This document shows positions 22,800 to 34,949 of a stretch of DNA of 64,000 nt, in pieces (position 1 is the first letter of the stretch; each line of letters starts with the position of its first letter). A program made the position numbers and the translations under genes. The notes beneath the pieces are model-generated. The model had not been told where the DNA came from. It searched no databases and saw nothing but the letters and a program-made list of their open reading frames with translations. Source of the stretch: Gnetum montanum (Eukaryota > Streptophyta > Gnetopsida > Gnetales > Gnetaceae); assembly GCA_015680685.1 (NCBI GenBank), contig MNCI01007655.1, forward strand, positions 231,864-295,863, read 5' to 3'.

Positions 22800-24530
22800 G
22801 TGGTTGACAGCTGACTCTGATAGTAGCACACTATGCATGGAACCTATTGAGAGCCTAACATGTGCTTATGTCAAGGGCATGGATGAACTTGAGCAAGTTC
22901 ATAACCAACTCTCTGATGTCGAAGTTGATGATACCTGCTGGGGAGAGTTGGCAATCCTTGATCATTTCAAGCTAGAACCCCTAGAGTTAAAATCTCTACC
23001 AACTGGCATGGAGTATGCATTTTTAAAAAATGGCAAACTAGTTATAATCAATGCAAATCTTTCTCTTAAGTAAAAAGACAAGTTGTTAAGTGTGGTCAAC
23101 AAATGGTCAACAAACTTTTCTTGGTCATATCTTGAATTGACTGGAATTGATCCAAGGATATGCCAACATCATATCTACACTGACCAGGTCATGAAGCTAA
23201 AAAGGAAACCGTAAAGGTAGCTAAACCCCAAGTTGAAGCAAATCATCAAAGAGAAAATAGAATAACTCCTCAAGGTGAGGTTCATCTATCCCATCACGGA
23301 TAGTAAGTGAGTTAGCCCACTTGTAATTATGCCAAAGAAATGTGGTAAGTGGCAAGTCTGCATCAACTTTAGGCTATTGAATATGGTAATATTTAAAGAT
23401 CATTTCCCATTGTCATTTGTAGATCAAGTGTTAGATACTATATATAGGCATTGATATTATAGCTTCTTAGACAGTTATAGTGGCTATAACCAAATCCAGA
23501 TTATGCTAGAAGATCAAGCCAAAATAACATTCATGAGTCCCTGGGGGACTTTTGCATATTGAAAAATGTCATTCAGTCTATCCAATGCCTCTGCAACATT
23601 CTAATTCTTGGTCCTTAGTATTTTTCAACAACAGATTGGTAGTGGGATATCAATCTTTATAGATAACTTCTCTATGTATGGGGCTATGTTTGAGCAAGCC
23701 TTGAATCACCTTAAGTATTGAAAAGATGTGTTGAAACAAACCTTAGGCTTAATTGATAGAAAAGCCATTTAATGATCTAACAAGACATAGTACTGGGACA
23801 CATAATTACCTAGGTAGGGATTGAGGTAGACCTAAAAAAGATAAGGGTCATCCAAGGAATCACATACCAACCAGAGATAGTCAAAGATGTTTGATCATTC
23901 TTTAGACATACTAGCTACTACTAACAGTTTATAGATAATTTCTCTAAGATTGCAAAGCCATTGGTTAAGCTTACAAAGAAAGATGCTCCATGCATCTAGA
24001 CCAAGGAGTGTGAATATGTATTCCAATAGCTAAAGGAAAAACTCATAGAAACTCATATTCTATGAGCACTAGACTAGTCTAGACCATTTCATATAATGAT
24101 AGATGCATCTAATTATGCCTTGGGAGCCATGCTTACACAGTTGGATGATAAGAAATATCCATATTACATCCACTACGTAAGCCGAAGCAATGTGGGTGCA
24201 TAGTTAAATTACACCACAACTAAGAGAGAACTAATGGTAGTGGTGTATGCTCTTGAAAAGTTCAAGCACTATGTGCTTGGCTATAAAGTATTTGTACACA
24301 TAGATCATAATGTCATCTACTTCCTAATGAATAAGCCAATAGTGAGTCCTCATATCATATGATGGCTTGTGATGTTGCAAAAATTCGATCTCACAATGGT
24401 AGATTGAAAAGGAACTGAGAATGTGATCATTGACCATCTCTCTTGGATAAGATGTGATAACAAAGAGAAGGAGAACCCACTCTCTGATCAATTTCTAGAC
24501 GAACTCCTATTTACATAAGTGATAAGTGAT
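22800..24530 (+). pseudogene. Reverse transcriptase and RNase H of the 33-kb element, decayed
   Basis: A spacer frame (22804-23073) leads into RT. Landmarks are RFIYPITDSK near 23279, WQVCINFRLLN near 23352, PLPFVDQVLD near 23410, FLDSYSGYNQIQI near 23465, and the catalytic box as IFIDNFSMYG near 23653 (second Asp changed to Asn). RNase H runs from MIDASNYALGAMLTQLDD near 24098 through ALEKFKHYVLGYKV near 24253 to HIDHNVIYFLM. Stops are mostly TAG, TAA or TGA where the sister copy or the family has Gln, Trp or Arg. A single RNase H domain is present, unlike the Tat-like element nested nearby. Confidence 0.8.
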
Positions 24531-24589
24531 CAAGTGCTTGTCAAATCAAAATGGTATGATTACATCCTCACTTACCTTCTCACTCTCAA

Positions 24590-25600
24590 GAGATGCCACA
24601 AAATCTAGACTTTAGGAAGAAACAATAGTTTCTTCATCGGGATAAGTAGTTCATGGAAATCAATGGATATCTTTACAAGGTGTGCACTGATGGCCTAGTT
24701 CGTTGATGTGTCCTTGATGCAGACCAATTGTGTGTTCTCTAGGATGCTCACAAAGGCTCTTGTAGAGGCCATTATGTAGGGAGATGCACAACCATAAAAA
24801 ATTTAATGGCATAACACTATTGGCTTACAATCTTCAAGGATGCCCACCAGTTTGTTTGATCCTGTGAATGCTATTAACAAGATGGTGGGATGACCACTTG
24901 AATGGAAGGTCCTCAATAGTGGATTCAACCACTAGAGCCCTTTGACATATGGTGCATAGACTTCATGCATCCCATCACACCTATGTTCAATGGAAAGGCA
25001 TACATCATTGTGGAAGCCAACTACTACACCAAATGGATAAAAGTAGCAGCCATCACCAATTGTACATCATTCACTGCTATTCAATTTGTACAACAGCACA
25101 TTGTAAATAGGTTTGATGTGCCACATGCACTAATTTCTAATAATGAAACCCATCTTATAGGTGCCATCTTTTAGAAGTTGATGCAACACATGGGGTTTGA
25201 ATAGAAATTAACACCCTATCACTCCTAAGCCAATGGTCAAACAGAAGTCACCAATAGGGACATTACAAAGATCCTAACAAGGATTGTAAGAAAATATAGG
25301 AGAGACTAGAGTGCAAAACCCAAGGACATCCTCTCAGCTTATTACTCAATGTGGAAACTTTCTATAGGCTACTTTCCCTATGAGCTAGTGTATGGAAAAT
25401 GTTCAATACTTCCAGTCCAATCCAAGATCCATACACTTTTAATAGCTTATGACTTGGACCTCGACTTAAGCCTAACACAAAGAGAAAGATTAATCAAATT
25501 GAATGTACTAGATGAAAATTGATCAGTGGCTTTATCTTTGAATGAAGTGCACAAGGCATACAACAAAAAGCATCCATCATGACCTTAGAATACAGAAGTA
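24590..25600 (+). pseudogene. Integrase of the 33-kb element, decayed
   Basis: The zinc-binding HHCC part is visible: HKGSCRGHYVGRCTT near 24746 and C-E-C near 24860. The catalytic core follows with EPFDIWCIDFMHP near 24940, YIIVEANYYTKWIK near 25004 and ALISNNETHLIG near 25129, where the second catalytic Asp (normally SDNGTHF) reads Asn. ANGQTEVTNRDI near 25230 carries the catalytic Glu. PYELVYGK near 25378 marks the end of the core. Several stops. Conserved text after this ends by about 25800. Confidence 0.8.
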
Positions 25601-25800
25601 AAATTTTAACCTGGAGATAAGGTTCTCTACTAGAAACCCACACACAGACCTCAAAAAACAAAGTTCCAAATGTTGTGTGGGTGATCTTATATAATTGATA
25701 AAACTTTTACTTCTAGGACCATGTTAATCTATAAACTTGAAAGCCCAAACAAAAAGTAGTTGGTCAACATCCAACGAGTGAAACCTTTCCTTGAGCCAAA

Positions 25801-27030
25801 GCAAATCAATGTAACTAATACCTCATTGGATGAACAACCATGCTCTATATTCTGCATCTCCTCCTTTCAACCCAATCGTGGGGGAGATGCCCATCCATGC
25901 TAACCATGCACATGGCCCCTTAGTTTTTCACATTTTTTTACACATTTTTGTTTTACACCTTACTAATTTTTACCCTTTTTTTTTGTTTTTGGTTTTTCAC
26001 TCTATTGGTTTTCTCAATTTTTGTTTTACAACATCATTAGTATGTTTTATATTTCTTGAATCTTTTATAATTTCTTATATATTTTATACTTTATTTTTAT
26101 GTGACTTTTTATTATTTTTGCTAATAAAAGTGCTTTATTACCACAAGATGCAATGCCAATGTTCCTATTTACTAATCGTGGTTTGTTCTTACGTTTTGAT
26201 TGTTAATATCTGGTTTCTATTTTTGAATTGTGATGTTTGATGACTAAGACATGGTTTATTTTTCATGGAACAGGTAGTAAGTCCACCTCATCCACCTATT
26301 CACAAACTCTATGGTTTTTCTTGTTTTAGAAGTTGGAGGTCCCTTTCATTAAATAAACTTTTAATAAATTTGTGACCTTGGTGGTATTCGAAATTGGGAA
26401 GGATTTAAAGGTTTGCACAAGGTGTGACTTCAAGGAGACTCAATACTCTTTGTACTCTTCTACTTGGGTGCTTAAGTGTCTTCATAGATTTCTCACCATT
26501 CCATGTCGACCAATAATAGGAAATTGAATAAAGTCTTTACATGGTGTGGTTCCCATCCAAGAAAATACAAATAAATAAGAAATGATGGAAATTTAAAGCA
26601 CATCTCTTAGATAAATAAAGGGGATACAAGCACTAGTTATGGAACTAAATAAGAAATGATGGAAATTTTTGCCAACATTTGCCAACCCCGTTTATGTCTT
26701 TTCACAGGGTATTTATGCATTCGTCTAGGCTTGGGAGTAAGAATGAACAAGATCAATGAGACGAGAGAAAAACGGATCGCGTGACAGGTGTACGTGGGCA
26801 AGCTATGTTCTAGACCAGGTGCACGGTATCTTACAACGTAAGCTAGCTTACATCCATGGAGGCAGCGTAAGGGCTTGACAAGCTCACACATGGTGAAGCT
26901 TACAATAAAAATTTACAATAAATTTGCAAACAAAATTTGATTCCGACTCCCTTGGATTGGCTGCTGCAGGACGTCGCCTTAAGTTGATCTTATCCTAGCG
27001 TGTCTTTGGTGTGTGTCTGAAATGTTTTAG
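25801..27030 (+). other. Post-pol non-coding stretch of the 33-kb element
   Basis: 25900-26240 is T-rich with a chance open frame. 26375-26650 is the dispersed segment also seen at 1-300. 26650-27030 has no match in the window that I can see and no supported gene. Confidence 0.55.
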
Positions 27031-27039
27031 GCCACTTTT

Positions 27040-27600
27040 GGTAGCTCACACTGGGCTCATGTTGTCAACTTGACCTAGGCGTGACTTAGGCATGAGTTGC
27101 GCAGAATGGTTCATTTTTGCATTGAATCTTGATTTTCGAGGCTTGTCCTTTAAGTATAACAACTGCCTACCCTTGGGGGCCATGTGTATGTTGATTTTGA
27201 ACTTGTTTATACTCAATTTTGGGCCATCTTTGCAGCTCACACTGGGCTCACGCTATCAGCTTGACCTAGGCGTGAGTTGTGCAGAATGGTTCATTTTTGC
27301 ACTGAATATTGATTTTCGAGGCTTGTCCTTTAAGTATAACTACTACCTGCCCTTGGGGGCCATGTGTATGTTGATTTTGAACTTGTTTATACTCAATTTT
27401 GGGCCATCTTTGCAGCTCACACTGGGCTCACGCTATCAGCTTGACCTAGGCTTCACCTAGGTGTGACCAAGCCAAAATGCCATGTTTGACACCCGAACTT
27501 TGATTTTTTGGAGCCTGTTGATAAGTAAAACTATTGCCCGTCCTTAGAAGCTAAGTTGATGCTGACATTGTGCCTAAGACTACTTGTTTAAACTAATTTT
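27040..27600 (+). repeat. 180-bp tandem repeat, about three units
   Basis: The unit boundaries fall at 180-base steps: 27181-27240 and 27361-27420 are identical over 60 bases, and 27092-27180 matches 27272-27360 closely. The third unit, after 27421, diverges. Units contain CTCACGCTATCAGC and TTGACCTAGGCGTGA, a CACGC/GCGTG pairing repeated all through this block. The open frame across it exists because 180 is a multiple of three. Confidence 0.9.
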
Positions 27601-28020
27601 CATTTGGTCACACTAGGCTCACGCTCCAGCTTGACCTAGGCTTGACCTGGGTGTGACATGGGCATGAGCTAGGCGTGAGCATTTGAAAACAACGTATTTT
27701 TGAGCCTGAAATCAGGATTCTGAGGGGTAGGAACCTAGGGCAATCATTAGTGGACCTTTAGGGGGCCTTGTACCTTCAAAATCAGGTCATTTTGATGTTG
27801 TTTTGGGGCTGTTTTGGGGCACTCACGCTAGACTCACGCTAGACTCATGTTACCAGCGTGACCTGGGCGTGACCTTAGCATGAGCAGTGAAAACAATGTA
27901 TTTTTGAGCCCAAAATCAGGATTCTGAGGGTTGGGAACCTAGGGAAACCATTAGTGGGGGTCATGGGGGGTCCTTGTGCTCAATTTTGGCCTATTTTGGC
28001 TTAGTTTCGGGGCTCCAAAA
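27600..28020 (+). repeat. Related 204-bp tandem repeat, two units
   Basis: GTATTTTTGAGCC...ATCAGGATTCTGAGGG occurs at 27694 and again 204 bases on at 27898. Each unit also has the CTCACGCT / AGCGTGACCTGGGCGTGA pairing of the 180-bp block, so the two arrays probably share an origin. Confidence 0.8.
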
Positions 28021-28869
28021 GTTGATGACGCTAAGCCTTATGCTGTGCAGTGTAAGAAAATGCAACCAAAGTATACTTAGCCAAAACTAAGCATTTTGAG
28101 CCTGAGACTTTTGATTTTGGATGCCAAAATATGGTGTAGTCACCTATGGGCCCCAGGGGGACTTTGCTTGCTCCATTGAATGTCATTTCATGCCATTTTG
28201 GAGACTCTCAAGTTCAGTCATGCTATACTTATGTTGGGCAACAACATGACTTATCTTGGATTTTGTTTGAAAATGCTAGGCCAAAATTTTGTGGTGTTTC
28301 AGATGGATCTTCTCAGGTCATTTTAAACACAAACTCCACAAGGGACTTCTTATGATCTCAATTCAGGATTTCATCTCACCTTCTCCATCATCAATCTATA
28401 TTTCCCTTAACTCACCTCACTTATAGTGTCTATATTCTTGATTCAGTGTATTGGTTTGACATGTTGGAATTCTTGGATAGATTCCTCTAGGTTGGTCCTT
28501 AACTTTTCATAACCATTAATCAACTGTGGGGCCCATGGACTCCTTAGTTGTAATTATGCAAGGGCAAAAAGGGCATGTACCTGCTATGGGGAGGACCCAC
28601 TTGTATATCTCTTGGTTTTGATAATTAAACTCTTTACCTTAGATATTGCTACAATCATATCTTTCATGTATCCCATTGTGCATCCAACCCTGTACTCCTC
28701 AAAATTTCATAAAATTTCATTCTTTAATCTTTTTGTTAATTTTCTAAATTTTTTGAACTCGAATACCCTCTTCTCCTATTTTCCTCATGTTCATGGCTTT
28801 TTAGGCCTCCATTTGACCTCCATTCCACTTAAAAACTCCTTGTATTTTCAAAGTTTTTCCAAAGTCAAT

Positions 28870-29180
28870 GGTGATCAAGAGCTGCATCGACTAGGCATAG
28901 TCGATGCAATCGATCCCTTTGATGGAACCTCATCGACTAGGCCTCGTTGACATAACACAAAAAATCTATAAATACCACCAAACACTTTGAAATTTTTATC
29001 ATGTGCTTCACAAAAAAAGAGGAGTTTTTACCATTTTTCAGAGTCCAATACCTTCCAAAGCACATAACTTTCTAACCGTTTATCCAAATCTCTCCATTCT
29101 TCAATCTTGTAGCTATCGGTGGTAACCTCTTTGTCTCCGGGGCTATAAACCTTAAGGTTTTTACTTAAATTAAAGGGTTA
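28870..29180 (+). repeat. LTR-like fragment with hairpin U3 and TATA box
   Basis: A perfect 11-bp inverted repeat, TGCATCGACTA (28883-28893) and TAGTCGATGCA (28898-28908), is followed by CATCGACTAGGCCTCGTTGAC and then CTATAAATACC near 28971. The layout copies family-1 U3 plus TATA, but the sequence after the TATA box does not match the family-1 R-U5. It may be a piece of another LTR family. Confidence 0.45.
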
Positions 29181-29399
29181 ATGAATATAATGGTATTAAA
29201 CCATCAATTTTTTAAGAGTCTAACCCTTTCAACAACCTCTAGTATGACTATAATCACTTATTAACATTAAAATACAAATAAACTAATGATTAAATTGATC
29301 AAATTAGCCATAATGACAACTTAGTCAAGTGTAACTTTCTTGATGAGATAAGGCATCTCAATTGTTTCATGCTACACAATAATTGCTAACCCATGGTCA

Positions 29400-31765
29400 T
29401 GCTAGGATTACAAATAGCACTAAGACTGAAACAACCACAGGAGGGAGGACCATCTCGACAAAGGGAGAAATGTCAACAAGAACAATCCTAGGAATAGGTA
29501 GAAGAAACCCATGCAATAGGACCTCTTCAGGAGGAGCCTAAAGTGGAATCTGTTCAACAAATTCCCAAGGAAGAGGCTACAATAGAATAATCACAATGAG
29601 GAGAGCCACTAGGGCCCATACTGAGACTTGACGTCACACTGACACAAGCTTTCCTTGAGATAATTAGGCCCCATGATGTCCAATGCTCAATTCCTTAGAA
29701 ACTAAATTTCAGGTCATTCTTAGAGAATGCTCTAGCAGAGGTAAAGACATAGTTGCAAACCTCTCCCATGTGGCCAATCATCACTTCCAATGGAAAGTGA
29801 TACATGGGAGAGACATACCGCTTATGGAATAATAGAAGGGTAGGTTCCACTATGAAGATCAAGGACATTTATGTGTCTTATTCAGTAGAAGCCATCGCAC
29901 AGGCTCTTGGGTTGCCTGATTTTGGGACACAATTAGCAAAAATTTCTACACAAGCTGATTTAGAGGTGAAAAAGAAGTGAACCTAGTAATGTTAAGGGGT
30001 TAATCGCAAGGAGTTTGATGCGCTCACACCAGTGGAGTGCATATACTTCAAGATAGGAGCCTATCATCTCAATCTGATGGTGAGGCCATGTAAGGTGACT
30101 GCCTTCTCTACCCAAGCGTGAATGTGGAAGGAAAACCTTGTCCTTTCCATGCCTTATCAGCAAACTTTGCAAAAGGGCAAGGATAATCTACTACACAAAC
30201 AACATAATCAAGCATACTCCCATTACCTCTTAGTCTGAAATGATGAAGGATAAGATGCTTATTGTGTCTAAAGAAGAGTAGCAACAACCTCCATCTCCAC
30301 CACCTACTTAGAAAACAACATCGAAAGCACAGGCTACCATTAAGTGTCTGTGTAAAATTTGAGAGCAACTCTTGTAAAAGTAGGAGCAAGAAGCAAGAAT
30401 GACTAGTGGGTATCCATTTGTGGATCAACCTGCAATGAGTCACCTTAATGAAGTGGCTCCAATAATTAGTTAGATGGAGGGAGGTGGACTAATATTTTGT
30501 AGCCCAAAAAATGTAGATGCCCATGAGGTCAAATCCTAGTGCCCAAGAGGTGATCGTGTCTCTCTTTCAATACCATTTATTTGTAGAAATCTCTTGGAAT
30601 GTTGCCTCCTTTTCATTTCACTTGGAGGAGGGAAAGGGACCAACTATACTAGTGATGCAGCACCAAGGGTAGGAGACAGCTACAAATGTGGTTGCTAATA
30701 GAATCACTAAGGCATTTACCACACTTGTAATGTTTGTACCAAACATATCTGCACTTAGAGATGTGCAGACGTTTGCAAGAACTTTTACTGGAAGATTTAG
30801 TGCAACCCAACATGAAGAGTTACTAGACTGACTAGTAGGGACCCAACAACCAATTTCAAACATCTTTTATTTTCTGAATAACATTATTGCAACCTAGTTA
30901 GAGCTACTCAAAGCAAAGGGCAAATATATCATTCTAGGAGGGCAACTTGAAATAGCTTAAGCACACAACCAATGCTTGGTTTCCAAGGTTGCAAAATTTC
31001 ATGCCCATTTTACTGATCCCGCACTCCTTAACCCTACAATAACAAGAGATGAATCTTTTGAATAGCTTCAAGAGAAATTAAAACAAGTTGAGAAGGGAAT
31101 GGTGACAACAATCTTTAACTAGTTCATAGCTAAAGCAAATACCTATTTAGTTCAAAAGAACTTGGTTTAGATGTGCTAAGAAAATGAAACATTAACCATA
31201 GAAAATTATCACTTACGAAATGTTGATGCACAAAAATAACAAATGCAAGAATTCGTCCATCAATAATAGGAGCAACTAACCAAAGCGAACATGGAATTAA
31301 GAAAATTAGCAACAAAGAATCACAATTTATCTATGAAGGAATTTTGTGCCTTACACCAAAAATCTACCATCAAAATTATCATCTAGAAAAATGAGGCTCT
31401 CAAATTTGAGAGAGTCAAGAATCAAAATAGAGGCCAGGTTGGCTCACAGAAGGAGATGAATGAGAAGCATATCCAAGTGGCTAACACAAAAGTAAATGAG
31501 GCCCTCCAACAACCCCAACAAGGAAGAGAGGTGTGGCAGACTATGGGATAGATGCCTATGGTAAAGTGGAGATCCACATGAAGGAGTTGCAAATCAAAGA
31601 AATGACAAAATATATGGAACTAACCAATCTCTACTACACAAATCTAGTAATGCTAACTATTGGACAGCTATAGTCAAAACTTGAAATGCAAATGGCCAGC
31701 TCATACTTGTTGTACAAGGTTGAGTTCAAGGATCATAAGGACACTAGGCAAAAGCTTGCGATGGC
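29400..31765 (+). pseudogene. Extra ORF after pol (env-like position), first part; split by the nested element
   Basis: Reading through stops, the frame first shows YRLWNNRRVGSTMKIKDIY and AIAQALGLPDFG (29820-29940), a pattern like the putative plant transposon-protein domain common in Athila-like ORFs. From about 30540 to 31760 it is long, hydrophilic and coiled-coil-like, rich in E, K, Q and N (for example MELRKLATKNHNLSMKEF). Most stops replace Gln (CAG to TAG). It has no clear membrane segment that I can see. The frame reaches the insertion point of the - strand element at 31765 and continues in phase at 50315. Function unknown; position is that of an env-like ORF. Confidence 0.55.
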
Positions 31766-33416
31766 TATGGTAATAAAAAACATTAGTAGCTGGAACACCA
31801 AGGGGTCCATGAGCATACAGTTTTACACTGAGTTCACACAAGGGCCTACTGGAAGTGAAAATGGGATGCCCTGAATAGTCTTGTTGATCAAACAAATACT
31901 TGTCAGGTGCCACTGAGGTGTTAGCTGCAACTAGGGTGCAATGTGGTTAGCTACGATGTTGTGTACAACGATGCTAAGTGTTCAAGCAGTGTTAATGGTG
32001 TTAACAATATTAATGAGTGTGAGCATAGTTAAGGGTCTAAGCAAAAAATAAAGGTGTCGATGTGTGACGGCTACCATCTAGCCATAGCTATGCATTAAAA
32101 TAGTAGAAAATGTAAGTAAAATGCTAAAAATGCAAGTAAAATTTTGAAAATGCAAAGAAAGAAAGAAAGAGAGAGAGAATAGAACACCACCCCAAGTGGG
32201 ATTGAGTGTAGTTAACTCCAAAACGGGTGAGAAGGTATGTGGTGTACAAAAATTGTAGTGGACAACATAGTCACAGTCTTGGGAGTGTCTAGCTATAAAG
32301 ACTAATATTCCACCATGGTGTTTGTGATTACTGAGCTAGCTACCATGGTGTGCAGTGGGTTACAATGGTCTAATGAACTACAATGAGCTATGATGGTTTG
32401 CAAGTTTGCCTCTCTCTAGTTTTCTAGGATGCTAGTGCTAATTAACTTGGCAACCTTGAATCTTGCCCAATGGTCAAATTTGCTAACTCTCAAATTTGGC
32501 AACCTGGTAGCCCAAAGTTTTTTCAACCTTGAAAATGTTGGGGGCTAGGGTATTTATAGGGCTAGGTTTAGCATGAAATGCAAAGAGACAACCACGTGGC
32601 AAAGGGGATAGTTGGGAGTACACTATCACCCAACTACACTCTCCACTAAGGCTAGCGGTGTTGTATTCTACTATGCTCTACCTAACTCTACAAGGCTAAG
32701 AGACTATGACTACACTACCAACTACATGTTAATGTGCTAAGAGGACCACAATGTATTTGAAAATGTAATTTTGGAGACTATGCCCTAGGACTATGCCCTC
32801 AACTATCTTGTGCAAGGTCAAGTGTAGTTACAATTTTGGGGACAAAAGGGGGTACAAAAAAATGCATTGTGCTAACTATGCTTGCCAAAGGTGAGTTGGA
32901 GCTAAGTTGAGTGCTGGTGTTGCATTGTGAAGGCTGCTGGAGGTTGTTCTAGCTAAATACACTCTAGACTAGGGAAGAGCATACTCTCACACTTAGAAAA
33001 ATTTTGCAAAAAATGGCTATGCACTAACTACGATCTCCACAAGAGGCTGACTACTCTCCTGACTGGGGATGAGCATAGTCCCAGCACTTGGAAAAACTTG
33101 TAGAAACTGGCTTTTGATTTACTATGCTCAACTACGCTCTAGGGTGGTGGAGAGTGTAGTCTCAACACTTAGAAAAATCTACAAAAATTGGGCCTTCATG
33201 CTGACTACGCTTGACTACGCTCTAGGGTAGTGAAGAGCGTAGTCTCAGCACTTGGAAAATTTTGCAATAGCTAACTTAAAACTTAGAAAACATTGCAAAA
33301 CTAGCCTTTGTGTTAACTATGCTCAACTACTCTCTAGGAAAATGGAGAGCATAGTCTCAACACTTCGAAAATTTTTTGTGCCTAAGATGCCAAAGTTTAA
33401 ATTTGGTGGTGTTTCA
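31766..33416 (-). repeat. 3' LTR of the Tat-like element
   Basis: In sense orientation it starts TGAAACACC at 33416 and ends ACCATA at 31766. The TATA box appears as TATTTATA at 32551-32558 (+ strand reading). A GAAA/GA microsatellite lies at 32154-32180, where the 5' LTR has a CA repeat. U3 (about 32950-33416) holds five hairpin units listed separately. The polypurine tract AAAGAGGGACC lies just outside, at about 33418-33428. Confidence 0.85.
32940..33380 (-). repeat. U3 hairpin repeats of the Tat-like LTR
   Basis: Five units, 75-110 bp apart, each have the form CTACGCTC..GAGCGTAG followed by TCTCA(A/G)CACTT. The best is perfect: GACTACGCTCT at 33213-33223 and AGAGCGTAGTC at 33234-33244, an 11-bp stem with a 10-base loop. 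The same units are in the other LTR (about 49870-50290) and in the truncated copy (54560-54790). Confidence 0.85.
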
Positions 33417-33428
33417 TTGGTCCCTCTT

Positions 33429-34940
33429 TGTTGATGTTTGGAGGGATGGCTCGAGAGACATCAACAAAGAACAAAAAAACACCATAATAAACTCAACACC
33501 AACATTGCTCATTGGTACCTAATCAGATGTTGTTACACTGTGCTCAAGAGTGTTGTGGGTAGTCGTATGTTAGGAGTAAAATGTGAAGGTAATTTGCTAG
33601 AGATAAAAGGGAAGATGAAGTGAAAATAGAGTGTCATGATGCAGCATAGCTGATGGTAACCATGACACTAGGGTGGCTTGCCCTTGAAAATGTTGACCTC
33701 TCATTAGAGTGCTCATGAAAGAGTCAGTGTAGATTCAAGGCCTGACCAATTGCAAAATTGTAGTGCTTTTGAGTTAATTGGGGATGTACCCCTACTTTGT
33801 TCTTTTTTTATTCTTTCTTTTCACTTTTTGCTTTTTTTCTACAATGCAAACCTACTTTGGATTTTGCATAATGCTAAATGCTAACTGCAAGGTACTTTCC
33901 ATTAAGTGAACTGTGTGCCACAAGATGGGCTTTACTTTGGTGTTTACAAAACCGTGCTACATCTATAGGATAGGTGTTTCCTCCCAAAGATGATTTTTGT
34001 TACATTCACCTAGGCTTCGACCAGCCAATAGAGGCTCCCCATGGAATGACTTGTGCTACGTCCACCTTGGGTTCTATGGTTTGACTTGAAGAGGGTGTCA
34101 TGTAGTCATAGCATGTAAGCGTTAGAGAGGTTTGCAAGCTTGACTATGTGGGGGAATGTAAGAGTACTAGGACATAGGGGTAGATGTAGGTAGGCTATAG
34201 TAGGGTAATAGGAATGTGCACTATTGAGAGGCTTAACTAGTCTAATCATGCACATCAGAGCAATGCGATGACTTGCTACTACGATGTGATGCATCATTGC
34301 GCAATGACCTGGGACTTCATCCTGCAAACACAACTCTGAGAAGATAAAAATACCACAACAAAAAATGCAAATAAAATTCTAGGGGCAAAGATGTTGCTAG
34401 TGCTCCAAAGGCCAAACAAGTTGTAAGTGCTCACAAAACCAATAAAATGGTAGGGGGTGATGATGCTACAAGTGCGCCAAAGGTTGTGTTAGTGAGAAGT
34501 GTTCCATTCTAGGACTACAGTATTCCCACCCATGTGGTGTAGAAAAGAGGGGGCAAGGGAGGGGAAGTTAGAGTTATTCTCACTTGCTTTCTTGCAAAAC
34601 TATGTGTGGTTGACTATGAACCCAATTTAAGGTCTTGGTAGACAGTAACCCTACTAGTTTAAGGTCCTAGGAGATTGTGAACCTAGTTTAAGGTCTTGGC
34701 ATTCAGTGACATGCTAGTTTATAGTCCCAATAGTTTAGCATTATAGCAAACATGTGTTGTGTCAATTTAATGTCATAGCGAACGAGTGGTGTGCCAGTTT
34801 AACCTCATAGCAGATGAATGCTTACCTTGCTTGATTGATGCGTGGTGTTGCATGCTAGGCGTAATACAACTTCATGTACAAATGGTTCACTAGATTGCCA
34901 AACTCATCTTCACCTTAATTATCAAGCTTGAATTCTCTAT
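33429..34940. other. Stretch between integrase and 3' LTR of the Tat-like element
   Basis: 33780-33840 is a pyrimidine run on the + strand. 34360-34500 on the + strand reads as a short hydrophilic frame (ASAPKAKQVVSAHKTNKM), possibly the edge of an antisense ORF. 34620-34830 holds several degenerate copies of CTAGTTTAAGGTC, the motif of the array at 43850-44340. Confidence 0.4.
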
Positions 34941-34949
34941 TGTTGTAGG

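Noticed and set aside
25830-26240. A 136-residue hydrophobic frame that could be an env-like protein
   Set aside because: The sequence is a simple T-rich stretch translating to Phe and Leu; it has no conserved motif and no counterpart elsewhere in the window.
27092-27460. A 122-residue open frame
   Set aside because: It is an artefact of the 180-bp tandem repeat, whose length is a multiple of three; the two halves repeat each other.
27040-28020. Possible CRISPR-like array
   Set aside because: Whole units repeat without unique spacers, and the context is a plant retrotransposon.
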